From assembly GCF_013035315.1 (NCBI RefSeq), contig NZ_WQHP01000005.1, positions 258,001-322,000 of the forward strand: a stretch of DNA of 64,000 nt, read 5' to 3'. The stretch's first letter is position 1. Every line of letters starts with the position of its first letter. Of this stretch, positions 24,922 through 33,853 are shown piece after piece. The notes below the pieces were generated by a model. It was not told where the DNA came from. It made no database searches and worked only from the letters and a program-made list of their open reading frames with translations. The position numbers and the translations under genes were made by a program. Origin of the DNA: Ruegeria arenilitoris. GTDB lineage: Bacteria; Pseudomonadota; Alphaproteobacteria; Rhodobacterales; Rhodobacteraceae.

Positions 24922-25992
24922 CTATGGTGTCAGAAGATATGCAAATATCGCGTAACCCACGATTGCGGCATAGCCCAGGGGGTAGATCCACTTGATCGCG
25001 TAGTTATCCAGCATGCGGGCCCCATCTTCGCGGCCTGAGACCTTTAGCTTGCGTAGCGCGACGTTGAAAACGATCAGCGCTCCGGTTATCAGGAACATGC
25101 ACTGCAGCACGAAATCCAGAAAGGTCAGGTAACCAAGCTTTGGTAAATCGGCAGAGATGGCCCAGTTAAACGCGACGAAGACCAGCAGGTTGCCGCCCGC
25201 AATCTCGATCCGCCTCCGATATTCGTCGAGGAAAAACAGCGCCCAACCCACGGTGATCAGCACCAGCATCGGAAGGAAGACGCGGATGACGTAATAGGTC
25301 AGATGCCTGTGACCTTCGAAGATTAATGAAACCTGATCGCTCCGCTGACCCGACAATCCGATGACCTGCGATCTTTCCAGTCGCGGATTATCGAGAATCC
25401 ACTCTTCCTCGCCCAGCATATCCCCAAGGCCCGAGGACTCCTCCAATGGATAATAGGATACGAAGTCCGACGGAAAAACCGAGACGACCTCGAAATGGAA
25501 CTCCTGCGTGTCGAACGGGTATTTTCGGAAATCGAAATGAGGGGCCTGCAAAGTCAGCGACGATTTCTCGACATAGCGAACACGCCCATCGTGGCGCACT
25601 GCAGCCGCGGATTCGTGAATCCATTTGTTGGTCTGCTGGTTGTGGATTACAAAGGCCGGAACAATCGTTCCAATTTTTGCCGCGTGATCCGCCAGGTCCG
25701 GCGGATAAAAGACCCTAAAGTCACGCCCCAGGTCCTGGGGATCAAAGGCCAGCGCCGGGTCCGTCCACTCAACACGCAGAACAACTACGGCGCCGTAGTT
25801 TTCAGCCTTCTGGTCAACGCTGGTGATCTGATCAATCTGGATTCCGATGCCGACATCCAGCGGGTTTTCCGGAGTACCAACTAGCGCATCCAACCGGCCA
25901 TCCAGCGTGTTTTGCGCCCCAACACTTGGCACCGTCGTTATGGTCGAAACAACGGTTATACTGATGAGAAATAGGGCGCGAAACAACGACAT
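24922..25992 (-). CDS. Pentameric ligand-gated ion channel (prokaryotic Cys-loop receptor family)
   Basis: Homologue of GLIC/ELIC, 356 residues. A Sec signal peptide (to about residue 26) is followed by a beta-rich extracellular domain of about 200 residues. The cysteine-less equivalent of the Cys-loop is visible as FRKYPFDTQEFHFEV, with its invariant Tyr-Pro-Phe-Asp core. Four membrane helices follow; M1 contains RVFLPMLVLITVGWALFFL, preceded by a Tyr-rich junction, and M2 follows the RRRIEIAGGN link. It would form a pentamer in the inner membrane with its ligand site in the periplasm. It lies between the binding protein (62 bases upstream) and the permeases (40 bases downstream) on the same strand. 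Start is ATG 25992 or the adjacent GTG. Confidence 0.92.
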   Translation of the reverse strand: MSLFRALFLISITVVSTITTVPSVGAQNTLDGRLDALVGTPENPLDVGIGIQIDQITSVDQKAENYGAVVVLRVEWTDPALAFDPQDLGRDFRVFYPPDLADHAAKIGTIVPAFVIHNQQTNKWIHESAAAVRHDGRVRYVEKSSLTLQAPHFDFRKYPFDTQEFHFEVVSVFPSDFVSYYPLEESSGLGDMLGEEEWILDNPRLERSQVIGLSGQRSDQVSLIFEGHRHLTYYVIRVFLPMLVLITVGWALFFLDEYRRRIEIAGGNLLVFVAFNWAISADLPKLGYLTFLDFVLQCMFLITGALIVFNVALRKLKVSGREDGARMLDNYAIKWIYPLGYAAIVGYAIFAYLLTP

Positions 25993-26021
25993 CACAAAAC
26001 GTATTCACAAACAGTGGGAAA

Positions 26022-26047
26022 CAGGGGCCCGTTCCAGCGGACCCCTG
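26022..26047 (-). terminator. Intra-operon hairpin after the peptide-binding-protein gene
   Basis: Stem CAGGGGcCCG / CGGaCCCCTG with one mismatch and a 6-base loop, located between the binding-protein stop and the ion-channel start. It has no T-run. As in the sugar operon, it may favour high expression of the binding protein over downstream genes. Confidence 0.5.
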
Positions 26048-26054
26048 CCCCGGA

Positions 26055-27542
26055 TCATTCAGACCAGCTGATCTGAGTTAGGTCGATTGCCGCCGTAGGT
26101 GCGTTTGTCCAAAGACCCTGAACACCGGCCTTGGCGACACCCAGTTTGGCCAGTTGGAACAGGTACCCATTAACGAAATCGCTTGAGATCAGGCGCTGCG
26201 CCTCACCCAACAGGCGCGTACGCTCTTCCGGGTCGGTGGTCGAATTCAACGTATCCATCAGCGCCTGAAAGTCGGTACTGTCATACTGGAAATAATAGTC
26301 GGGCCGGGCATAAATGCCGATATCCATCGGTTCGGTATGGCTGACGATGGTCAGACCGAAATCCTTGCCCTTGAACACCGACTCAAGCCACTGGGCCCAT
26401 TCCACGTTGATAATTTCTGCGTTGATCCCGACCTCGGCCAGTTGGGCGGCGACAATCTCTCCGCCGCGCCGCGCATAGGATGGGGGTGGCAGGTGCAGCG
26501 TTGTATCAAACCCGTCCGCATAACCCGCATCCGCCAGCAACTGGGCCGCCTTCTTCGGGTCATAGGTCGAGTTTCCGGTCAGATCGACATAGGCCGGATG
26601 GTGTGGCGCAAAATGCGTCCCGATGGGCGTACCATAGCCGAACATCGCACCATCAATGATGGCCTGACGATCAATGGCATGGGCCAATGCTTCACGGACC
26701 TGAATGTCATCGAAGGGGGGCTGTTTGTTGTTGGTCGACAGAATAGTTTCCCCTTCCGTCGAACCGACCAGAACCTGAAAGCGGGGATCGGCCTCGAACT
26801 GGGGCAGGTTCTCGGGTGCCGGGAAGTTGTCAAAAACGTCGATGTCTTCGGCCATCATGGCAGCAAACGCGGCCGTCGGGTCCGAGATGAATTTGAACGT
26901 TGCAGTCTCTAACGCAGGCTGGTCGCCCCAATAATCCGGGTTGCGGTTCAGCGTGATGCTGTCGCCCTGCACCCACTCGCCAAAGGTGAAAGCCCCTGTC
27001 CCGACAGGGTTGGTTTTGATGTTCTCGATGCTTTCCGGCGCAACAATCACCGCGTCGCCCCAAGCGAGGTTGAACAGGAAATTCCCGTTTGGTTCAGACA
27101 GCGTCACTTTGACGGTCAGTGGATCGACCACATCGACACTTTCGATCCCGGCAAACAGAGCCTTCTGCGCATTTGCGCTGTCATCGGATCGCGCGCGGTC
27201 CAGGCTGAACTTGACGTCCTCGGCATCCATCGTTGTGCCGTCGTGGAATGTCACGCCATCGTGCAGCTTGAAGGTATAGACGGTTCCGTCATCCGAGATT
27301 TCCCAGCTTTCGGCCAGACCGGGCACAACCGATCCATCACCCATAAAGCGGGTCAGACCTTCGAAGATATTGGTATAGACCACCGAATCGATAGCCTGCG
27401 CTGCAGCGCTGGTCGGATCCAGATGCGGCGGCTCAAGCTGCATCGCGATGGTGATGTCAGATTTGGCCAAAGCCTGCGTTGCAAACAGGCTGGCACTGAC
27501 CGCCAGCACCGAGGCAAAGGATCGAAATACCTGCTTTGTCAT
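26055..27542 (-). CDS. ABC transporter substrate-binding protein, family 5 (peptide/nickel/amine)
   Basis: Periplasmic binding protein, 495 residues, first gene of the leftward importer operon. A Sec signal peptide MTKQVFRSFASVLAVSASL ends near ALAKSD. The mature protein has the family 5 features AMQLEPPHLDPTSAAAQA near the start, and TVYTFKLHDGVTFHDG and DAEDVKFSLDRA further on. ATG at 27542 has GGGGAGAT six bases upstream; the longer frame has no such signal. Family 5 proteins bind peptides, nickel chelates, opines or other small solutes, so the ligand is open. Divergent from panB. Confidence 0.93.
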   Translation of the reverse strand: MTKQVFRSFASVLAVSASLFATQALAKSDITIAMQLEPPHLDPTSAAAQAIDSVVYTNIFEGLTRFMGDGSVVPGLAESWEISDDGTVYTFKLHDGVTFHDGTTMDAEDVKFSLDRARSDDSANAQKALFAGIESVDVVDPLTVKVTLSEPNGNFLFNLAWGDAVIVAPESIENIKTNPVGTGAFTFGEWVQGDSITLNRNPDYWGDQPALETATFKFISDPTAAFAAMMAEDIDVFDNFPAPENLPQFEADPRFQVLVGSTEGETILSTNNKQPPFDDIQVREALAHAIDRQAIIDGAMFGYGTPIGTHFAPHHPAYVDLTGNSTYDPKKAAQLLADAGYADGFDTTLHLPPPSYARRGGEIVAAQLAEVGINAEIINVEWAQWLESVFKGKDFGLTIVSHTEPMDIGIYARPDYYFQYDSTDFQALMDTLNSTTDPEERTRLLGEAQRLISSDFVNGYLFQLAKLGVAKAGVQGLWTNAPTAAIDLTQISWSE

Positions 27543-27712
27543 CAAAATATCTCCCCACTGAATTAAGGAACCCGGTGATTTTTTGGGTCTTTCTGCACCT
27601 AGCTTCCCTTTAAACCTAAGGTCATTCAAGGAAATGTTCGCGCAATCGGGGTTTCTATGGCCCGTGGCGATCTGCTATGCCGCGCTGCAACATGACAACC
27701 GGAGGAGCGAGA

Positions 27713-28552
27713 ATGAGCGCCACCGCCCGCAAAAAAGCCCCGAACGCCCAGGATATTCGCGCCCGAAAAGGCGGCGCGCCTCTGGTCAGCCTGACCGCCT
27801 ATACCACGCCTATGGCGCGGTTGATGGATGACCATTGCGATTTCGTTCTGGTGGGTGACAGCGTCGGCATGGTGCTGCACGGCTTGGAATCGACGCTGGG
27901 TGTGACGATGGAGATGATGGTGATGCATGGTCAGGCCGTCTCCCGCGGTCTGAGCAAAGCGATGATGGTCATCGACATGCCCTTTGCCAGCTATGAGCAT
28001 TCGCCGGCCGAGGCCTTCCGCAATGCCGCCCGGCTGATGTCGGAAACCGGTGCCGGTGCCGTCAAGCTTGAGGGCGGCGTCGAAATGGCCGAAACCATCC
28101 GCTTTCTGGTCAAGCGCGGCATTCCGGTGATGGCGCATATCGGTCTGACCCCTCAGTCGATCAACACGTTGGGCGGATACAAGGTTCAGGGCCGCGACGA
28201 ACAAGCCGAGGTCGTTCTTACAGATGCCCGCGCGGTGGCTGAGGCCGGCGCATTCTCGGTCGTGCTGGAAAAAGTCCCGCAAGGGCTGGCCGATCAGATT
28301 ACGGCTGAGGTTGCCATACCCACCATCGGGATCGGGGCTTCGGCAGGATGCGACGGTCAAATTCTGGTCGTGGACGACATGGTCGGCTTTTTTACCGCCT
28401 TTAAACCGAAATTCGTCAAACGCTATGCCGAGCTTGGCCCATTGGCCGAAGCCGCCATCGCCGAATACGCCGCCGAAGTGCGCGCAAGAACCTTTCCGGC
28501 GGACGAACACGTCTTTGCCGATCAGGCCCCGGCCAAAGGACCTAAGACATGA
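27713..28552 (+). CDS. panB: 3-methyl-2-oxobutanoate hydroxymethyltransferase
   Basis: First committed enzyme of pantothenate synthesis: adds a hydroxymethyl group from methylene-tetrahydrofolate to 2-oxoisovalerate to give ketopantoate. 279 residues, TIM barrel. Signature segments are [31 protein letters not shown] and [11 protein letters not shown] at 27713 has GGAGGAG upstream; an earlier in-frame ATG does not. The stop overlaps panC by 4 bases, so the two form an operon. Confidence 0.96.
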   Translation: MSATARKKAPNAQDIRARKGGAPLVSLTAYTTPMARLMDDHCDFVLVGDSVGMVLHGLESTLGVTMEMMVMHGQAVSRGLSKAMMVIDMPFASYEHSPAEAFRNAARLMSETGAGAVKLEGGVEMAETIRFLVKRGIPVMAHIGLTPQSINTLGGYKVQGRDEQAEVVLTDARAVAEAGAFSVVLEKVPQGLADQITAEVAIPTIGIGASAGCDGQILVVDDMVGFFTAFKPKFVKRYAELGPLAEAAIAEYAAEVRARTFPADEHVFADQAPAKGPKT

Positions 28553-29391
28553 CCGCCCCAATCCTGCGCCGTCTGGCCGACCTGCGCGCTCTGACCTCGG
28601 ACTGGAAGCGTAAGGGCGAGGTGATTGGCGTTGTCCCGACCATGGGTGCACTGCATCAAGGGCATCTGTCTTTGGTCGAGGCTGCAAAGGCAGGGTGTGA
28701 CCGCGTGATCGTGACGATCTTCGTGAACCCCAAACAGTTCAACAATCCCGAAGATCTGGCCAAGTACCCGCGCACCGAAAACGAAGATGCCCAGAAGCTG
28801 GCCCCCTATGGCGTCGACGCGATCTATGTGCCGGAACCCGAAGAGATTTACCCGCAAGGCTTTGCCACCACCGTATCCGTCGCCGGTCTGACCGACGTGA
28901 TGGAGGGTGAATTCCGTCCCGGCCATTTCGACGGCGTCGCTACAGTCGTGGCCAAGCTGTTCCTTCAAACGCAGGCGGATCGAGCCTATTTCGGCGAAAA
29001 AGACTATCAGCAATTGATGATAGTAACCCGCATGGCCCGCGATCTGGACATTCCGACCGAAGTTATTGGATGCCCCACGGTGCGCGAGGCCTCGGGTCTG
29101 GCCATGTCGTCACGCAACCTGCGTCTGACGTCCCAGGGGCTTGAGGTGGCTGCCAACAAGAATCGGATCATGAACGATCTGGCCGCCGCCCTTCAAAACG
29201 GCTCAGAATTCGGCCCCTTGGCGAAACAGGCAGAGACCGATCTGCTCGCAGCAGGCTTCACGCAGGTCGAATACATCCAACTGCGCAGCGCCGATACGCT
29301 GGAACCTTTGACCCATGCCAGCCGCCCAGCCCGCCTGTTTGCTGCAGCCTGGGCAGATGGTGTTCGGTTGATCGACAATATTCCTGTCTGA
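28549..29391 (+). CDS. panC: Pantoate-beta-alanine ligase
   Basis: Joins pantoate and beta-alanine with ATP to make pantothenate. 280 residues. The nucleotide-binding motif is [17 protein letters not shown], followed by [20 protein letters not shown] and FGEKDYQQL, all characteristic. Translationally coupled to panB by an ATGA overlap. Confidence 0.96.
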   Translation: MTAPILRRLADLRALTSDWKRKGEVIGVVPTMGALHQGHLSLVEAAKAGCDRVIVTIFVNPKQFNNPEDLAKYPRTENEDAQKLAPYGVDAIYVPEPEEIYPQGFATTVSVAGLTDVMEGEFRPGHFDGVATVVAKLFLQTQADRAYFGEKDYQQLMIVTRMARDLDIPTEVIGCPTVREASGLAMSSRNLRLTSQGLEVAANKNRIMNDLAAALQNGSEFGPLAKQAETDLLAAGFTQVEYIQLRSADTLEPLTHASRPARLFAAAWADGVRLIDNIPV

Positions 29392-29458
29392 ACGCTCTGG
29401 TACGTTTGTCAGTGTTTGCGCTAAAGTCCCGCAAAACATAACGGGAGAGGCACGAGGC

Positions 29459-30937
29459 GTGACCTATATTCTTGCCATTGATCAGGGCACCACTTCATCG
29501 CGGGCCATTCTTTTTGACGCCAACATGCAGCGCGTCGGCACCGCGCAGCACGAGTTCACCCAGCATTTCCCGCAGGAAGGCTGGGTGGAACACGATGCCG
29601 AGGAGATCTGGGACAGTGTTCTGCGCGTTTGCCGCGAAGTGATGGAGGCGGTCGGCGTCACTCCCGATCAAATCGCGGGGATCGGCATCACCAACCAGCG
29701 CGAAACGACCGTCGTATGGGACCGGAACACCGGCAAGCCAATCCACAAAGCGATTGTCTGGCAGGATCGCCGCACCGCCGAGATCTGCGCCCGCTATAAA
29801 CAAGCTGGGTGCGAGGATGACGTGACCGCCCAGACTGGGCTGCTGCTGGACCCCTATTTCTCGGGCACCAAGGTCAAATGGCTTCTGGATACGGTCCCCG
29901 GCGCACGCGAACGCGCCGAGGCCGGAGAGCTGATGTTCGGAACTATTGACAGTTTCCTGATCTGGCGACTGACCGAAGGGCGCAGTCACGCCACCGACGC
30001 CACCAACGCCGCGCGCACCCTTCTGTTCGACATCCACAAGGGTGAATGGAGCGCCGAGATCTGCGATCTTCTGGACGTGCCAATGAACATGTTGCCCGAG
30101 GTCCATGATTGCGCCTCGGACTTCGGAGAAACGACCCTATTTGGGGGAAACATCCCAATTCTGGGGGTTGCCGGGGACCAGCAGGCCGCCACCATTGGTC
30201 AGGCCTGTTTCCAGCCCGGCATGATGAAATCCACCTATGGCACCGGTTGCTTTGCGTTGCTGAACACAGGCGACGCGCCTGTCGCCTCAAAGAACCGCCT
30301 GCTGACGACCATTGCCTATCAGTTGGACGGCAAACGGACCTATGCGCTGGAGGGGTCGATCTTTGTGGCCGGTGCCGCGGTCCAATGGCTGCGTGATGCC
30401 CTGCAAATCATCGAAACTGCCCCCGAAAGCGGTGAGTTGGCCCAGCAGGCCGACCCGAACCAACACGTGGTTCTGGTGCCTGCGTTTACCGGCCTCGGCG
30501 CGCCGTATTGGAAGCCTGACTGCCGGGGCGCGGTGTTCGGTCTGACCCGCAATTCTGGGCGGGCCGAGTTCGCCAAGGCCACGCTGGAAAGCATCGCCTA
30601 TCAGACTCGCGACCTGTGGCACGCAATGCAGGGTGACTGGGGTGCGGATACCGACGTTACCTTGCGCGTTGATGGTGGTGCCAGCGCGTCGGATTGGGCG
30701 ATGCAAGGCTTGTCGGACTATCTGGGGGCCGAGGTCGACCGCCCAGTGATGCAAGAGACGACTGCCTTGGGCGCGGCTTGGTTGGCCGGGATGCGGGCCG
30801 GGATTTACCCCGACCAGCAGGGATTTTCAGAAACTTGGGCGCTGGATCGCCGCTTTAAACCGGAATTGTCCGCTGGAGAGCGCGACGCCGCCTATGACCG
30901 CTGGAAACGAGCCGTTTCGGCAGCAATGGCGTTCTAA
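29459..30937 (+). CDS. glpK: Glycerol kinase
   Basis: Phosphorylates glycerol to sn-glycerol-3-phosphate. 492 residues of the FGGY kinase family. The phosphate-1 loop is [15 protein letters not shown] at the N terminus; [14 protein letters not shown] and [10 protein letters not shown] are glycerol-kinase signatures. The start is GTG at 29459, 68 bases after panC, with GGGAGAGG upstream. No glpF, glpD or glpR lies nearby, so it is separated from a glycerol uptake locus. Confidence 0.95.
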   Translation: MTYILAIDQGTTSSRAILFDANMQRVGTAQHEFTQHFPQEGWVEHDAEEIWDSVLRVCREVMEAVGVTPDQIAGIGITNQRETTVVWDRNTGKPIHKAIVWQDRRTAEICARYKQAGCEDDVTAQTGLLLDPYFSGTKVKWLLDTVPGARERAEAGELMFGTIDSFLIWRLTEGRSHATDATNAARTLLFDIHKGEWSAEICDLLDVPMNMLPEVHDCASDFGETTLFGGNIPILGVAGDQQAATIGQACFQPGMMKSTYGTGCFALLNTGDAPVASKNRLLTTIAYQLDGKRTYALEGSIFVAGAAVQWLRDALQIIETAPESGELAQQADPNQHVVLVPAFTGLGAPYWKPDCRGAVFGLTRNSGRAEFAKATLESIAYQTRDLWHAMQGDWGADTDVTLRVDGGASASDWAMQGLSDYLGAEVDRPVMQETTALGAAWLAGMRAGIYPDQQGFSETWALDRRFKPELSAGERDAAYDRWKRAVSAAMAF

Positions 30938-30943
30938 GAGCAT

Positions 30944-30967
30944 TGAAGGATCAGCTGTGATCCTTCA
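30944..30967. terminator. Hairpin between glpK and smpB, overlapping the smpB stop
   Basis: Perfect 10-bp stem TGAAGGATCA / TGATCCTTCA with loop GCTG. The right arm and loop lie inside the last codons of smpB, so the same dyad ends both convergent genes. A T-run is not obvious on either side. Confidence 0.6.
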
Positions 30968-31433
30968 TCAACCGCTGTTTCTGACGTGACCAGTCGCGCT
31001 TGGCCTGGGTTTCGCGCTTGTCGTGCAGCTTCTTACCCTTGGCGATGCCGATCTTCAGCTTCGCCCGGCCCTTGTGGTTGAAATACAAAACCAGCGGTAC
31101 CAGCGTCATGCCTTTGCGCTGGGTCGCGTTCCACAGATTCGACAGTTCCTTTCGCGACACCAGCAACTTACGGCGGCGACGTTCTTCATGCTTGAAGACC
31201 TTCGCCTGCTCGTAGGGCGCGATGTAGCTGTTGATCAGCCACAGCTCTCCGTCATCGACCGAGGCATAGCTTTCGGCGATATTCGACCCGCCCGCGCGCA
31301 GGGATTTGACCTCGGACCCTTCCAGCACGATGCCGCACTCGATATCCTCTTCGATCGCGTAATCGAAGCGCGCACGCCGGTTTTCGGCGATGACTTTGTA
31401 ATTCGGGTCTGTTTTCTGCTTTTGCTTGGCCAT
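30951..31433 (-). CDS. smpB: SsrA-binding protein SmpB
   Basis: Partner of tmRNA in trans-translation: binds tmRNA and rescues stalled ribosomes. 160 residues. An OB-fold core with [18 protein letters not shown] and [18 protein letters not shown] is followed by the basic C-terminal tail [15 protein letters not shown] that enters the empty mRNA channel. No tmRNA gene is visible in the window. Confidence 0.96.
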   Translation of the reverse strand: MAKQKQKTDPNYKVIAENRRARFDYAIEEDIECGIVLEGSEVKSLRAGGSNIAESYASVDDGELWLINSYIAPYEQAKVFKHEERRRRKLLVSRKELSNLWNATQRKGMTLVPLVLYFNHKGRAKLKIGIAKGKKLHDKRETQAKRDWSRQKQRLMKDHS

Positions 31434-31479
31434 GACGCGTTGATTTAGGCGGCTTGGGCGGCCCTTGCAAGGCCAGCCG

Positions 31480-32022
31480 TCAGGACGTGGCCGAGATAAT
31501 CAGATCGGGGCCGAAAATCGTGTCGGCATGATTGTGCAGATAAATCTTGAGCCAAGGCGTAAACCGTTCGGGGTATCGCTGCACTTCGGCCAGAAGATCG
31601 TGATAATCGGTCCAGCGAATATCCATGACTTCTTCCGGGTTAGGCTCGATCTTTAGCGGCCCACGGACATGGGCGAGAAAGATGTCGACCACCTCATGCT
31701 CAATCATGTTGTTTCCAACATCGGCGTGATATTCCAACCGGTGGCGGTATTCCGGGTAGAGGCCAGTAATGCCCAGCTCTTCCTGCAGACGGCGCACAGC
31801 GCATTCCGAAGGCGTTTCCCCCCAGTCGGGATGTGTGCAGCAGGTGTTCGCCCACAGACCGGGGGTATGATATTTGCCTAAGGCCCGACGCTGCAGCAAA
31901 ATCTCGGTACCGCGCACAACAAAGACCGACACCGCCTTGTGCCGCAGGCCCTTTTCATGCGCTTCCAGCTTGTCCACGGGGGTCAATTCGCCATCAACCC
32001 AGGCCGGGATCATGATTCCCAT
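31480..32022 (-). CDS. idi: Isopentenyl-diphosphate delta-isomerase, type I
   Basis: Interconverts IPP and DMAPP in isoprenoid synthesis. 180 residues of the Nudix-like type I family. Catalytic Cys lies in [14 protein letters not shown], with metal-binding His nearby, and the Glu in EELGITG. ATG at 32022 has AGGAG seven bases upstream. It stands alone downstream of a cytochrome gene on the same strand. Confidence 0.92.
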   Translation of the reverse strand: MGIMIPAWVDGELTPVDKLEAHEKGLRHKAVSVFVVRGTEILLQRRALGKYHTPGLWANTCCTHPDWGETPSECAVRRLQEELGITGLYPEYRHRLEYHADVGNNMIEHEVVDIFLAHVRGPLKIEPNPEEVMDIRWTDYHDLLAEVQRYPERFTPWLKIYLHNHADTIFGPDLIISATS

Positions 32023-32174
32023 CTGTTGTCTCCTGCTGCCGATCTAGCTCTAGGGCCGAAGGTTCAAAACTGGCTGAGGCCGGGTCGGCTTGGCTGTGCG
32101 AAGCCCTGCATGCAATACAAGCAAAACAACGCGCCTCCAAGGTGGCGCTGATCCGTTTGGTTATCAATCGCACG

Positions 32175-32203
32175 AAAGGCCGCAGGGGCTGCGGCCTTTT
32201 TCA
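32175..32203 (+). terminator. Rho-independent terminator pointing rightward, with no gene in front
   Basis: Stem AAAGGCCGCA / TGCGGCCTTT with a 5-base loop, followed on the plus strand by a T-run ending TTTTTC. On the minus strand, where the cytochrome gene would be terminated, the T-run is only three bases. The preceding region 32023-32170 has no coding signal, so this may end a small plus-strand RNA or serve the cytochrome gene. Confidence 0.6.
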
Positions 32204-32230
32204 TCCTCAAATCAAACAGTGTTTGCGGTT

Positions 32231-32644
32231 TTACTCGCCCGACACGCTAACGATATAGGCATAGACGTCCTCGGCGCCCTCCTTCAGCTTGAAGGTCATC
32301 TTGGACTTGGCCGAGGTCTCACCCAGATAGTCTTTCAGGAACGCTTTGGGGTCCTGTGCATAGGACACAAAGGTTTCTTCGTCCCAGACCAGACCGTTCT
32401 CGCCTGCGGCGACGATGCTGTCACCGTATTTGAAGCCTTCGACGGTGCCTGCGGTGCGGCCAGCGATTCCATACAGGTTCGGGCCGGTCTTGCCGCCCTT
32501 GACGATCACCTCGCCCTCGGGGTCGGCGATCATGTGGCACGACTTGCACTTGTTGAAGGTCTTTTTCCCGGCTTCGGCGTCACCTTCAGCATATGCGGGA
32601 AGGGCCAGAAGGCCGACGATTGCAGTCGCGAGGATGCGATTCAT
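32231..32644 (-). CDS. Periplasmic c-type cytochrome (cytochrome c2/c550 class)
   Basis: Soluble electron carrier, 137 residues. A Sec signal peptide MNRILATAIVGLLALPAYA is followed by the mature start EGDAEAGKKTFNKCKSCH with the haem-attachment CxxCH. The axial Met is likely in the KSKMTFKL segment and GPNLYGIAGRTAG is a class I feature. Start is ATG 32644 with GGAG upstream; the longer frame has no such site. It most resembles cytochrome c2 or c550 that couples the bc1 complex to an oxidase; which one is not certain. Confidence 0.88.
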   Translation of the reverse strand: MNRILATAIVGLLALPAYAEGDAEAGKKTFNKCKSCHMIADPEGEVIVKGGKTGPNLYGIAGRTAGTVEGFKYGDSIVAAGENGLVWDEETFVSYAQDPKAFLKDYLGETSAKSKMTFKLKEGAEDVYAYIVSVSGE

Positions 32645-32707
32645 AGCTTTGCTCCGATACGAATTGGCTGCACCGAATGGACCGTCGGCGCACAAAAGAG
32701 TCAACGC

Positions 32708-32734
32708 GCAGATTGCCGCGCGGTGGCAATCTGC
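32708..32734. repeat. Inverted repeat downstream of the P1 peptidase
   Basis: Perfect 10-bp arms GCAGATTGCC / GGCAATCTGC with a 7-base loop, 22 bases past the peptidase stop. Probably a transcription-ending hairpin without a T-run, although it also lies about 65 bases upstream of the cytochrome start. Confidence 0.5.
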
Positions 32735-32755
32735 CACTGATCCAGAAAAGCGTCC

Positions 32756-33772
32756 TTAACGAAAGTCATGTCCATCGGACCAACAAGGCAAAAGATCACC
32801 CAGCGCTGGGGTGGCCAGGTAGATCGCCCGTGCAATGGCCCGCGCTAGACACAGAGAGGCCGCGTGGCCCAGCAGGCCCAGATCGGCCTCGGTCTTAAGC
32901 GGTTGATTTCCTGCGCTGACACCAAACACAAGATCGCCATCCCCCGGTGTGTGCGCAGGCACGATGGCGCGCGCGATCCCGTCATGGGCCGCCACCGCAA
33001 GCCGCTGGCATTGCGGCTTGGACAGATCTGCGTCAGTGGCTACGATTGCGATTGTTGTATTAGCTTTGTCGGCCTGAGCCGGGCGCATTGCGCTGGCCTT
33101 TCGGCTGGCCACGTTACGCCCGAGGCCTGAGCTGGAATCAGGCCCTAAACCGCCAAATTCGCCCTCGATTTCAAAGGGCGCCGCCCAGAAATGCCGGTCT
33201 CCGGGGGTGGTGACGCTGCCCATCGGGTTGGCAGCGACCAGTGCGCCGACGATGATACCGCTGTCCAACACCAGCGACGCCGATCCCAGTCCGCCCTTGT
33301 GCATCGCGGCCAAGGCACCGGTACCAGCCCCGGCGCTACCCAGATCAAACTGGTCCGAGGCATTCTGGAACGCGAGTTGCCCCAGCGCGCGATAAGGGTT
33401 TTGATCCCAGTCTTTCGCGCCGCCATTGAGCAAATCAAACAGGATCGCGCCGGGAACGATCGGGACCACGGCACTGCCGACCTGAAACCCGCGCCCATCT
33501 GCCCGCAAAGCGTCGGACACACCGGAACAGGCGTCCAGCCCAAAGGCCGAACCTCCGGAAAGCACGATCGCATCAACACGCGACACCGATTTATCAGGGG
33601 CCAGCAGGTCCGTTTCGCGCGTTCCGGGCGCGCCGCCCATCACATGGACCGAAGCTGTGAACGAGTTTGCCGCCGTCAACACTGTGGTGCCGGATTTCAG
33701 AGTTTCATCCTGTGCGTTCCCAACCAGCAGGCCGGGGACATCGGTGATCAGATTTCGAGGTCCTGGGGTCAT
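32756..33772 (-). CDS. P1 family peptidase (DmpA-like Ntn hydrolase)
   Basis: L-aminopeptidase/esterase of the DmpA (S58) family, 338 residues. Such enzymes are made as precursors and cut themselves before a Ser or Thr that becomes the nucleophile; NTTIAIVATDADLSK at about residue 240 is the likely site, with Thr as nucleophile. The N-terminal part has NLITDVPGLLVGNAQ and IVLSGGSAFGLDACSGV, both family signatures. No signal peptide is visible, so it is probably cytoplasmic. The physiological substrate, perhaps small peptides or beta-peptides, is unknown. Confidence 0.9.
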   Translation of the reverse strand: MTPGPRNLITDVPGLLVGNAQDETLKSGTTVLTAANSFTASVHVMGGAPGTRETDLLAPDKSVSRVDAIVLSGGSAFGLDACSGVSDALRADGRGFQVGSAVVPIVPGAILFDLLNGGAKDWDQNPYRALGQLAFQNASDQFDLGSAGAGTGALAAMHKGGLGSASLVLDSGIIVGALVAANPMGSVTTPGDRHFWAAPFEIEGEFGGLGPDSSSGLGRNVASRKASAMRPAQADKANTTIAIVATDADLSKPQCQRLAVAAHDGIARAIVPAHTPGDGDLVFGVSAGNQPLKTEADLGLLGHAASLCLARAIARAIYLATPALGDLLPCWSDGHDFR

Positions 33773-33810
33773 CGCAGTCTTTGACGTTGGGGCCGCAAAG
33801 CGCGCAGGCG

Positions 33811-33847
33811 CGCTGCCTCCGGCGGAGGTATTTTTGGCCAGATGAAG
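33811..33847. repeat. Rhodobacteraceae-type intergenic repeat, possible terminator
   Basis: Carries GCCTCCGGCGGAGGTATTTT followed by TGGCCAGATGAAG. I recall close variants recurring between genes in many Rhodobacteraceae genomes. CCTCC/GGAGG form a short stem and the T-rich sequence follows it. I see no second copy in this window. Confidence 0.5.
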
Positions 33848-33853
33848 AGCGGA

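Noticed and set aside
27626-28687. 353-codon leftward ORF over panB
   Set aside because: It is antisense to panB with low-complexity, Arg/His-rich composition and no family features; panB and panC on the other strand are full length and clear.
32040-32170. Possible tRNA or tmRNA near smpB and idi
   Set aside because: No cloverleaf, T-loop or tmRNA-type ends could be built from the sequence; only the terminator-like hairpin stands out.
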